Source: Sorghum bicolor (Eukaryota; Streptophyta; Magnoliopsida; Poales; Poaceae). From it: a stretch of 64,000 bases of DNA. The stretch covers positions 15,059,344-15,123,343 of the forward strand of contig NC_012877.2 in NCBI RefSeq assembly GCF_000003195.3, in the 5' to 3' direction. This document shows, piece by piece, positions 12,201-20,670 of this stretch. The notes beneath the pieces were generated by a model, which saw only the letters and a program-made list of their open reading frames with translations, did no database searches and was not told the DNA's origin. The position numbers and the translations under genes are program-made. How positions within the stretch are numbered: the stretch's first letter is position 1; each line of letters starts with the position of its first letter.

Positions 12201-12484
12201 AACAGAAGATCTCTGATTTATCGGCAAAAAGAGAAGCCCTGCTGGCAGAACTCAAGCAAGTGGAGGACGCTCTATCCCAAGCCCAACAGGAAGAAAACCA
12301 ACTGCCAGAGACCATCAAACTCCTCGAGCAAGAGCGAAATGCCCATGGTCGCAAAGCACTGCAGTTGAAGAAGAAATTGAAGCCGATAGAAGGCTCTGCC
12401 GATGAAGACATCAAAGAAATAGAAGCAGCCGACCAGATCCGCCTACGCGCTATATCAACCATCCAAGCGCTGCTAAGCATGTGA
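9219..12484 (+). pseudogene. Antisense six-exon plant mobile domain (PMD) gene in Tat copy A
   Basis: Exons 9219-9245, 9366-10823, 10904-11104, 11189-11552, 11623-11711 and 11789-12484. All introns are GT-AG and all junctions stay in frame, giving about 944 codons. Residues about 100-300 form a plant mobile domain (aminotransferase-like family): FVFGHGPASPTLADVAMLTG (about 124-143), LNMWLDKFVF, LGVAYHLLHQV and LGGPWWFINMWL. A basic, proline-rich linker and a roughly 230-residue Glu/Lys/Gln-rich coiled-coil tail follow. PMD proteins are known in plant nuclei (MAIN/MAIL1, linked to silencing) and in MULE and Gypsy transposons. In-frame stops TAG 11414 and TGA 11691 lie after the PMD; the TGA is CGA in copy B. 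The PMD half is still open. Exons 3, 5 and 6 have exactly the same lengths in copy B, supporting the model. Confidence 0.8.
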
Positions 12485-12545
12485 GCTCTTCATCGGCAAC
12501 AAACTTGCCTCTTCCTGCTCTTCAGCTTTCTTGATGTTTAGTCTA

Positions 12546-12632
12546 GCCGATAGGACTGTTATCGGCATCCTTTTGAAACATTAAGTCCGGCCCCAGATAC
12601 ATTTTAATCCAGCCGATAGGAGTCTTATCGGC
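12546..12632. promoter_or_regulatory. Twin palindromes GCCGATA-N7-TATCGGC between convergent genes
   Basis: GCCGATA (12546-12552), seven bases, TATCGGC (12560-12566); repeated as 12612-12618, seven bases, 12626-12632. They lie in the 158 bp between the ends of the antisense gene and the integrase. Copy B has the same two with the same 7-base spacers at 54234-54320, each with right-arm changes. They could be hairpins for 3' end formation or dimer binding sites. Confidence 0.6.
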
Positions 12633-12642
12633 ATTTAAACTT

Positions 12643-13776
12643 TTATGCATCGACCCATATGCTGGGGTAGTACTTTTTTAAATATTTGTCATTTAACGCT
12701 CTGGGAAATTCAACTCCTTCGAGAGTTTCTAAAATGTAGGCATTACCAAGAGCCGATCGTCTTATCCGATAGGGACCCTCCCAATTGGGAGACCATTTTC
12801 CAAACTTCGAACTTTTAGTCCCGATCGGTAAAATTAATTTCCATACCAAGTCTCCATTGGCAAACTCCTTAGCCTTCACTTTCTTATCATACCATCTAGC
12901 AACTCTTTTCTTATTCTCTTCTATACTCATCAAGGCTCTCAGCCGATGCCCTGCTAGATTATCCAACTCGTCTGTCATCAAAGTAGCATAATCATCGGCA
13001 GCCAACTTGTCTTGAAAAGATAATCGCCTAGACCCAGCCTTAATCTCCCAAGGTAATACTACATCATGCCCATACACCAACTGATAGGGTGAGACCTTGG
13101 TCGATCCATGACAAGCCATCCGGTATGACCATAAAGCCTCATTTAACAATGTATGCCACCTTCTAGGATTTTCTTCAATCTTCCGTTTAATAAGCTTAAT
13201 AATTCCTTTGTTAGACACCTCGGCCTGCCCATTGGCTTGAGCATAGTAAGGAGAAGAATTCAATACTTTAATCCCCATACCGATTGCGAATTCATCGAAC
13301 TCCCCTGATGTAAACATAGTACCCTGATCGGTAGTAATTGTTTGTGGAATTCCAAATCGGTAAATGATATGCTCCTTCACAAAATCAATCATACTGGCCG
13401 ATGTGACTTTCTTCAAAGGAATAGCTTCAACCCATTTAGTGAAATAATCGGTGGCAACTAGAATAAACTTATGCCCTTTGCTAGATGGTGGATAAATATG
13501 GCCGATCAAATCAATAGCCCATCCTCGGAACGGCCATGGCTTTATAATAGGATTCATAGCCGATGCAGGTGCCCTTTGAATATTACCAAACTTTTGACAT
13601 CCTTGACACCCTTTGAAATATTTAAAGCAATCTTCAAGTATAGTCGGCCAATAATATCCATTCCTCCTAATCATCCACTTCATCTTGAAAGCCGACTGAT
13701 GCGCTCCACATACCCCTTCATGGATTTCTCCCATCAAACTCTTAGTTGGTTGCTTGAAACCGAACTCGTCTTTCAA
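12643..13776 (-). CDS. Integrase of Tat copy A
   Basis: A 377-codon open frame with an almost complete Ty3/Gypsy integrase. The zinc finger is H18, H25, C56, C59; the catalytic triad is D88, D149, E185 (D-x60-D, D-x35-E), with TTDQGT around the second Asp and NGQAE at the Glu. A C-terminal part with GDLVWK and WEGPYRI follows. Integrase would insert element cDNA in the nucleus. The natural upstream join is lost: compared with copy B, about 80 nt between the RNase H module and the zinc finger are deleted (near 13776-13800), shifting frame. The ATG is therefore not the real start; the domain was part of a polyprotein. Confidence 0.85.
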   Translation of the reverse strand: MKDEFGFKQPTKSLMGEIHEGVCGAHQSAFKMKWMIRRNGYYWPTILEDCFKYFKGCQGCQKFGNIQRAPASAMNPIIKPWPFRGWAIDLIGHIYPPSSKGHKFILVATDYFTKWVEAIPLKKVTSASMIDFVKEHIIYRFGIPQTITTDQGTMFTSGEFDEFAIGMGIKVLNSSPYYAQANGQAEVSNKGIIKLIKRKIEENPRRWHTLLNEALWSYRMACHGSTKVSPYQLVYGHDVVLPWEIKAGSRRLSFQDKLAADDYATLMTDELDNLAGHRLRALMSIEENKKRVARWYDKKVKAKEFANGDLVWKLILPIGTKSSKFGKWSPNWEGPYRIRRSALGNAYILETLEGVEFPRALNDKYLKKYYPSIWVDA

Positions 13777-13930
13777 CTTTCTTAGATGGATCTTTCAAAT
13801 AATCAATGATTTCTTTTCTCCAATCATCGGCACCAATTGCCGACATCGTATTGATCATAGGCTGATATCCCGAAGCATGCTGAGCCAACCGATTTGCTTC
13901 TTCATTATGCAATCGAGGAACATACTCTAA
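13777..13930 (-). pseudogene. Linker between archaeal RNase H and integrase, broken
   Basis: Continues the polyprotein after the TGA at 13931-13933 (a CGA codon in copy B). It encodes a conserved linker (NEEANRLAQHASGYQP) in the same frame, then runs into the roughly 80-nt deletion that throws the integrase out of frame. Confidence 0.7.
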
Positions 13931-16354
13931 TCAGAAGTCTTTGAATTCCTTTAACAGTTGCATACTCCTTTCATAATAAGTTATGAGAACTTCACTTCGG
14001 CATTCATAGCTCCCAGCCAATTGATTTATAACTAGCATAGAATCTCCGAAGACCTCAACAGCATCAGCATGAACTTCTCTCAACAACTCTAATCCCTTTA
14101 TTAAAGCTTGATACTCAGCCTGATTATTTGTTGACGTGGCAACAATCGGCAAGGAAAACTCATATTTCCTTCCCCGAGGGGAAACTAGTACTATGCCGAT
14201 TCCTGCCCCTCGGGCACATGTGGATCCATCAAAGAAAAGCGTCCAAGGCACAATTTCCAAAGCCTCCACTGTTCCGCAATGCTGAGTCACAAAATCGGCC
14301 ATAATTTGTCCCTTAACTGGCTTAGCCGATTCATAACGCAGATCGAACTCTGACAGCGCCAAAATCCATTTACCTATCCTGCCGCTCATAATCGGCATGG
14401 ACAGCATATACCGGACCACATCATCTTTGCAAATAACAGTGCATTCGGCCGATAACAAGTAATGCCTTAACTTGATACAAGAGAAATATAAGCATAGGCA
14501 TAGTTTCTCAATAGCCGAATACCTGGTTTCAGCATCAATCAACCTCCTGCTTAAGTAATAAATTACATGTTCCTTCCCTTCAAATTCTTGAATTAAAGCC
14601 GAACCGATGACCGTCTCATCGGTAGACAAATACAATCTGAAGGGCTTTCCTTGCTGAGGTGGAATTAGAACTGGAGGATTCACTAAATACTTCTTGATTT
14701 CATCCAGAGCCAACTGCTGTTCCTTCCCCCAAATAAATTCTTGATCGGCTTTTAACTTAAGAAGAGGACAGTCATAACCGTTACACTGAGGACAATATCT
14801 GATAGTTGGAAGCTTGATATTCTCCTCCCAGCAATGGATGAAGAACGGACAATTCCAGTGATCCCTATGCCGATTCCACTCCTGTCGGCGTCTTTCTTCT
14901 TCCCGACGATAATCTTCCTGCTGGCGCCGATATCGGTCCTCACGTTGCTGCCAAGTTTCCCGAGGTCTTCTGTGAGTTATAACGATACCAGATCGGGGAG
15001 GCCTTCCTGAGCTGGTTCCTTCCTGGACCAAGCCCCTTCCTCTCGCATCGGCAGTAGTGACTTGATGCTGAGGATCCACCGATGCACTTCTTTCGGCTGC
15101 TTCTGATGTTAAGAAATTGGCCTTTCCCTTAGCATCCAACATGTTCGTTCGGAAAGGATGTTGATCAATCTTCATCGGCTTCTGGGTCTTGGAACTATCA
15201 AATTTGATTCTTCCAGACTCTATAGCCGATTGCAGCTGTTGTCTGAAAACCTTGCACTCATTGGTGTCGTGAGAAGTTGCATTGTGCCACTTGCAATATT
15301 TCATCCTCTTTAACTCCTCAGCCGATGGGATCACGTGATTAGGAGACAGCTTGATCTGACCTTCCTGAAGTAGAAAGTCAAATATCGTATCGGCCTTAGC
15401 GGTGTCAAACGCGAACTTCTCTGGTTCTTTATGTCCAAAAGGACAAGACATCGGCTTCTTATTTTTTACCCACTCTGCCAAGCCGATGACTGGTTCCTCA
15501 TCAGAGTCTGAGCTTGTTGCTTCATCAACGAACGATACCTTTTTGTTCCATGCTCTCTTGGGCTCAAAAAGCTTGATATCTTGATCGGAAATTCTCTGCA
15601 CCAAATGACTTAAGCTTTCAAATTCCTGAGAGGCGTACTTGTCCCTGATGTGTGGCAACAAACCCTGAAAAGCCAAGTCGGCTAGCTGCCGATCATCCAG
15701 AACCAGACTATAGCACTTGTTCTTGACCTCTCGTATCCTCTGCACAAAACCTTCAACCGATTCATCATTGCGCTGCCTTAATTTGACCAAATCGGTGGTC
15801 TTCTTCTCATGAACCCCAGAAAAGAAGTATTTGTGGAATTGTTTCTCCAGATCGGCCCAAGTAATCACTGAGTTGGGAGGTAGCGATATAAACCAAGTAA
15901 AGCCCAATCCAGACAATGATGATGAGAATAGACGAACTCTTAACTCGTCCCTGTTACCAGCTTCACCGCATTGAATAATGAACCTGTTGACATGCTCCAT
16001 GGTTGACGTGTCATCCTGCCCAGAAAACTTGGTAAAATCCAGTATCTTGTACCGATGTGGAAGCGGGATCAAATCATATGCGGGAGGATACGGTGTCCGA
16101 TAAGAGTAAGTGTTGACTTTGGGTTTTATCCCGAATTGGTCTCTCATTACTTCAGCAATCTTATCGGCCCAATAGGCATCGGCATCTTGCCGATGAGGTG
16201 GTTGCGGATCTGGCACCTGCTGGTAAGCTTCCACGTGTCGGTGTGGTGCACGATCTGCATGAAACATCGGGTTAATCATCTGACCCCCAATCTGTGGACC
16301 ACCAAGCTGTTGCGCGCCAATCTGTTGTCCGCCGACCTGCTGCCCAAGATTCAT
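13931..16354 (-). CDS. In-frame gag-RNase H fusion of Tat copy A
   Basis: One 807-codon open frame. Residues about 100-260 are a retrotransposon gag capsid domain. C354, H357, H362 and C367 form a zinc-knuckle-like motif, and a second Cys cluster lies at 502-524. At residue 528 the gag text (CPQCNGYD) jumps directly to the end of RT/start of RNase H (PLLKLKADQEF). Residues about 530-690 are RNase H and about 700-807 are the second, archaeal-type RNase H typical of Tat/Ogre elements (LFFDGST, NNQAEYQALI, FGDSM). Copy B has about 2 kb of protease and RT here, so the fusion arose by deletion that happened to keep frame. The frame starts inside gag; the true start is at 17325. Confidence 0.85.
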   Translation of the reverse strand: MNLGQQVGGQQIGAQQLGGPQIGGQMINPMFHADRAPHRHVEAYQQVPDPQPPHRQDADAYWADKIAEVMRDQFGIKPKVNTYSYRTPYPPAYDLIPLPHRYKILDFTKFSGQDDTSTMEHVNRFIIQCGEAGNRDELRVRLFSSSLSGLGFTWFISLPPNSVITWADLEKQFHKYFFSGVHEKKTTDLVKLRQRNDESVEGFVQRIREVKNKCYSLVLDDRQLADLAFQGLLPHIRDKYASQEFESLSHLVQRISDQDIKLFEPKRAWNKKVSFVDEATSSDSDEEPVIGLAEWVKNKKPMSCPFGHKEPEKFAFDTAKADTIFDFLLQEGQIKLSPNHVIPSAEELKRMKYCKWHNATSHDTNECKVFRQQLQSAIESGRIKFDSSKTQKPMKIDQHPFRTNMLDAKGKANFLTSEAAERSASVDPQHQVTTADARGRGLVQEGTSSGRPPRSGIVITHRRPRETWQQREDRYRRQQEDYRREEERRRQEWNRHRDHWNCPFFIHCWEENIKLPTIRYCPQCNGYDCPLLKLKADQEFIWGKEQQLALDEIKKYLVNPPVLIPPQQGKPFRLYLSTDETVIGSALIQEFEGKEHVIYYLSRRLIDAETRYSAIEKLCLCLYFSCIKLRHYLLSAECTVICKDDVVRYMLSMPIMSGRIGKWILALSEFDLRYESAKPVKGQIMADFVTQHCGTVEALEIVPWTLFFDGSTCARGAGIGIVLVSPRGRKYEFSLPIVATSTNNQAEYQALIKGLELLREVHADAVEVFGDSMLVINQLAGSYECRSEVLITYYERSMQLLKEFKDF

Positions 16355-17325
16355 TGGCTGGTTGGGAATCCCCTGATTCTAGAATCCAGGATAGATCTGG
16401 CCTTGTTGGAACCCTGTAGCCTGATGATTCTGTTGGGGTGTTTGTGGAAAGACTTGCTGCCCAAGCCATCCATTATTAGTGTTCATCGGCATAGGCCCTG
16501 CCTATGACTGGTAATTGGGCATGATCATTGAACTGACATACCCTGGCTGAGTCATAAACCTCTGTTGCATCAGCATTGAATCTGCCGATGCGTTAGGCAT
16601 TTGGAACGTTGGAGCTTGAGAGTTCCCAGTGTAAGGTCTTGCAGTAGTAGTTGTAGTATACCGAGGACTTTGATTCATCGGCATGTTGGGAGGTGCCGAT
16701 GCCATAGGAGTCTTGCCTCTCATGTCTGTTGTCTGCGACGTACCCGGCGTTAACTCTGGAGGCATACCATAACCCCACCAGTTAGGAGGAGGAGTCAATC
16801 CTGACATTGCTGATGCCAACAGATCTGTAGCGAGTTTAATCAGCCCATCTGAAGTCTGTGGATTAGTCATCATCGGCGTACATTGTGTGTTGGTGACCCC
16901 TAACATACTTGGAGGAACGGTAGTTTGTGCACTTGCAGCGGCTGTAGAAGCCGATGGAGCTGTGACCACCGGTGACCCCGGCTGGTGATAAGAGGGGCCC
17001 ACATAATCTGGTGGCAATTGTCCTTCCTTGAAAGTTCTTGCCACGGCATTGAAAACCGTACACCAGCTTGGTTGATCAAAGCACGGTTGATAGCACTATC
17101 AACCATCTCTTGAAGTTTACCAGGATTCGCTTCAAAAGTAACCTGCCGTGGTGTTGGCAGTGCATCCTTCTGGATTACCTCACCACTCCTGTTCATGCTG
17201 AAGGACCTCAAACATTGCTGCTTGTAATCCTCCATGGCTTTGGCAATAGCTTGCTTCTGCTCATCCTTGAGATTGGCTTCCGTCACGGGGATGACGTTCT
17301 CCTGATCGAACTCAGAGGTCGACAT
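16355..17325 (-). pseudogene. gag: N-terminal gag of Tat copy A, broken
   Basis: Starts with ATG at 17325 (MSTSEFDQENVIPVTEANL). It matches the gag starts of copies B and C. A deletion of about 11 nt near 17060 shifts frame; the text resumes as ARTFKEGQLPP. Stops follow at 16502-16504 (TAG; TCG in B) and 16380-16382 (TAG; CAG in C). The encoded region is Pro/Met/Gln-rich and of low complexity, as in other Tat gag N-termini. Confidence 0.8.
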
Positions 17326-17346
17326 GTTGATCTTGGTCTTGAATCG

Positions 17347-17371
17347 GTCCCACTGGGCGTGCCAAAAGATG
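17347..17371 (-). other. Primer-binding region of Tat copy A
   Basis: Immediately inside the 5' LTR, the minus strand reads CATC then TTTTGGCACGCCCAGTGGGA. The same stretch follows the LTRs of copies B and C. I do not assign the tRNA. Confidence 0.7.
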
Positions 17372-18090
17372 TGTTGGTGCAAAAGCTGATCTGCAAACAC
17401 AAAGGGCTAATACCCGATTCAAACGTTAAGGCGTGCCAGCCGATTTGACCTTACTATCGGCAAAGGTGGTAACTCAAACACTTTGGTCCCGACAACAGCG
17501 ATGCGCCTGGATGTCACGGCCAAGAGGTATTCACGCAGAACTTGAGAACACGCCGAGCTTAAGTCGACGAATTCCTAAGAACTCGTAATGAAAAGGAAAA
17601 AGTATGACGAAGTCGTCGAAAGTAGATGCTGGAATATGAGTAAAAACTTGTGTTTGATTGATTGATAGATGTCTCATTACAAGGCCCTAGGGTTTATATT
17701 TATATCCTGCTCAAAGAGCTACAACCAGACACGACTAGAACTCGAATTCCAAATTACACAGAATCCGTATACAAAACGATTTAAATAACTAAGGAAAACA
17801 TAAAACTATCCCCCCGTGACAAACTGGAACACCTCCACAAGCCGATCGGCAGCTTCCAGACTCTCCCTCCATATCATCGGCAAACTCCCTCGTCATAGTC
17901 ATCGGCGGACTTCCTTGTCGTAGCCATCGGCACAGACACATCACCACCTATGGACTTAGTCATGTTCAACCCCTCCTCCATCGGCAACCATCCTCATCGG
18001 CAACTCATCCTGTAGAGTAAACACCGCCATCTTATCTTGCCGGCCTATACTTTACCAAACATGTACACGTGCCCATAAATGGCGTCAACA
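17372..18090 (-). repeat. Tat copy A 5' LTR
   Basis: 719 bp, the same boundaries as the 3' LTR. A minus-strand TATAAATA box lies at 17697-17704. It is richer in intact ATCGGC words than the 3' LTR because several are mutated there. Confidence 0.95.
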
Positions 18091-18095
18091 TCTGT

Positions 18096-18807
18096 CAAGA
18101 GGATTCTTGGTAATTCTCTAATTGTTCTTCTAATTGTTCATCTTTGTTCTTCAATATTATGAATATGACTTTGTTCTACTTCAATATATTGCTTATGTCT
18201 TTGCTCTACTTGTTTATATTCGCAATTATATTGTTCTTAGTTTATCATAGTTATATACTTGGCTTAGTTACATTGAAATTATATACATGTTTAGGATCGT
18301 ATAGCGTTTATCCATCGGATCCATGGGTAAGTGATAGATATTGTGTATGCGTGGTGCTTATACCGTATTTATCTACGACTGTACCCTATATGCCAGATCG
18401 CGGAGTAGTTCGTGATAGTGACAGCTTCATTGATTCTTATATAGTCCCCCTCTTGTGTATAGGGCTGGCAGAGCAACATTATTACAGGGGAGTGATTGCT
18501 ATGTTTCTCATTTACCTTGATAATATCACTATGCATGGGCGTAATCTTGTCTCACAATGATTGCTAAGTATAATTGCACTAACTATGATATGCTAGACTG
18601 TATAGTTAAGAATAACTTAGGAAATATTCTTGTAGTTCATCCTAATTCCATGCTAATGATTTGCTAGAATATCTAATTGAGGTGCTTATCATATTTATAT
18701 GTGGCTAAGTTATGCTGATCATATTAATTATCTTTGTCACTATTCATCACTTTATATATCCTTTATGTGACACTTATCCCTGTATTTAAGAGTTAGATAA
18801 ACGTTAT
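18096..18807 (+). repeat. J0 3' LTR fragment, right of Tat copy A
   Basis: Resumes the J LTR exactly after the TSD (CAAGAGGATTCTTGGTAATT) and runs to ACGTTAT at 18807, then loses similarity. The last roughly 330 bp of the LTR are missing. Confidence 0.85.
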
Positions 18808-18925
18808 AATGGTTCTGTCCAAGCGTGCCATATGTCTAGTGTGTGGAGGTGACTGTTGACACATCTTGGCGCAATCACCAAAGATAGACAAAAAGCCTAG
18901 TCCCCGGCAATGGCACTAGAAAATT
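18808..18925 (-). mobile_element. 5' internal end of a minus-strand Athila-like element
   Basis: On the minus strand an LTR end (18926) is followed by a primer site (GTGCCATTGCCGGGGA, plus-strand 18901-18916) and about 100 bp of leader. The rest of its interior is absent at the join with J0, so it is truncated. Confidence 0.7.
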
Positions 18926-19893
18926 TGTTGGGTATTTTAAACACACAAAGAAAAATCCAGAAGCACACGGATACCGATGTAACTTTCATTCCATGGGGAA
19001 CATAAAGTGTACTAGAGAATCAAGGGCGTTCAAGGATAAAGAAAAGAGAAGAAATATATATTTTTGGTGGGTGGAGAGGAACCTTCTAAAGTTTTCTAAG
19101 TTGAGTGTGTGATCAAAATTAGGCTTACTACACTGTACTTTCTATGGAGCAACAATATCTTTCTAACTCTTGAAAGAGACTAGGAAGAAAATAGTCGAGG
19201 GAAGGCTGCCAAAAAGCTCTACGAAACACCAACCCGAACATGGTGGAATACAAAGGCCTGATAGATCTGTCATCTGTCGGGCTCCCACAACTAACCGTGG
19301 GATTGGGCGCAAACTCAAGTAAACCCTAGTCTAGACACCATGTCTACACTAGCATTTACTACTCTAATTACCTTGAGAATAACTAGAGCACTCAATACGA
19401 GCGGAGATCTAGTAAATATAATAAAGCAATAATTAAATAAAAAACTGAACTTAGAAATAATAATTAAAGAACCTGGAGATTGCTGAGTGACGAACCAGAT
19501 GCTGCAAAAGTATAATATTGAGGAAGATCTGACAGATCTGGCTCCTCCTTAGCTCTATCCTCCTCTCCCTTTACAACTTGATGAACTAGACGAAGAACAA
19601 GAATAACTAGATGAACTAGATCTAGAACTAGATCTAGAACTAGATGAAATAGACTACAACTAGATGAACTAGAAGAGATTCATCTAGAGGGACCTCTACT
19701 TCTACTTAGATGGAGAGTTGAAACCCTAGCTTTTGCTCTGTAGAAGAGATATGGTGGAAACCCTAGGTGGCCTGGACATATAGTCCTCTAGGAAGCACCA
19801 CAACCCTTGGATCAAACTGACCTAAATAGGTGGTCAAGATTACTCCTCAAGGTAGGTGGAGGCAGGATCCGCGAGACTCCCCCTAATTGGTCC
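18926..19893 (-). repeat. K-like LTR, minus strand, interrupted by Tat copy C
   Basis: The minus strand ends in TTTAAAATACCCAACA before the primer site. It includes the K-type CTAGTT-rich stretch (about 19585-19675) and the U5 block. It is clearly more diverged than K1 or K2. The remaining part would lie beyond copies C and B, outside the window. Confidence 0.75.
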
Positions 19894-20618
19894 TGTTGAC
19901 ACTGTTTTTTGACACGTATCCAGACAGATAGTGGAGCCTAGATCGGTAGGTGAAAAAGTGATGTCTAGTTGACAGAGGAGTTACCGATGGGTTATGATGC
20001 CGATGATAGAGCAGCAGAATATGACCAAGTTCAGGTATAATGATTGGTCTATGCCGATGGCTGATGTTAATAGTTGCCGATGCCGATGGAAGATGATGTG
20101 CCGATGATAGTGAAGGAGGGTGTAGGAATCGTCAAAGGAAATGGTGGTAGCATGCCGATTGCCTAGGATAGATAAATTAATGATTTCCATAGTTATTAGA
20201 GTTTGTTTTGTATACGGATTCTGTTTGGTTTGGAAATAGAGTTCTAAGTCGTACCTGGTTGTAACTCTTTAGGACAGGGTATAAATATAGACCTAGTAGC
20301 GATGTAAGAAGGATATAACACAATCAATCAAACACAAGTTTTTATATCTATTCCAGCATCTACTTTTCGACGACTTCGTCAAATCGCATATTTTACTTTT
20401 ACTTACGAGTTCTTAGGAATTCATCGAGTCAAACTCGACGAGTTCTCAAGTTCCGTGTGAATACCTCTTGGCTGTGGCATCCGGGTGCATTGCTCTTGTC
20501 GGGACCAAAGTATTCGAGTTATCACCTTTGTCTATTGTAAGGTCTAATCGGCTAGCACGCCTTAACATTGAATCGGGTATTAGCCCTTTGTGTTTGCAGA
20601 TCTACTTTTACATCAACA
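19894..20618 (+). repeat. Tat copy C 5' LTR
   Basis: 725 bp, TGTTGACACTG to CATCAACA. TATAAATA at 20280-20287. GCCGAT words are dense in the first 300 bp. Confidence 0.88.
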
Positions 20619-20645
20619 CATCTTTTGGCATGCCTAGTGGGACAA
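20619..20645 (+). other. Primer-binding region of Tat copy C
   Basis: CATC then TTTTGGCATGCCTAGTGGGA directly after the LTR. It differs from copy A at two positions. Confidence 0.65.
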
Positions 20646-20670
20646 ATTCAGAATCATCATCAAGATCAAC

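Larger units (their letters stand above)
7846..18090 (-). mobile_element. Tat-lineage Ty3/Gypsy element, copy A
   Basis: A complete 10.2 kb insertion on the minus strand with LTRs 17372-18090 (5') and 7846-8564 (3'), both 719 bp, TG...CA ends, and TSD TCTGT at 7841-7845 and 18091-18095. By hand I count about 17 LTR differences (about 2.4%), implying a fairly recent insertion. Order in its own sense: LTR, primer site, gag, RNase H, archaeal-type RNase H, integrase, then a convergent antisense PMD gene, polypurine tract, LTR. Protease and RT are deleted, so it depends on another element for mobility. The empty site can be read at 26265-26295 and 40650-40680. Confidence 0.95.
4395..18807 (+). 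mobile_element. Athila-like element J0, internally deleted, hosts Tat copy A
   Basis: 5' LTR 4395-6027, primer site, gag and the first part of a protease, then an abrupt join near 7773 into the middle of a second J-type LTR (7774-7845 continuing at 18096-18807). The 3' LTR ends early at 18807, where a minus-strand element begins. Protease remainder, 3' non-coding region and the front half of the 3' LTR are missing, so the element is dead. Tat copy A lies inside the remaining 3' LTR. Confidence 0.85.

Noticed and set aside
12103..12480. Minus-strand frame of 125 codons
   Set aside because: Shadow of the coiled-coil exon of the antisense PMD gene; the plus-strand frame is supported by exon conservation with copy B.
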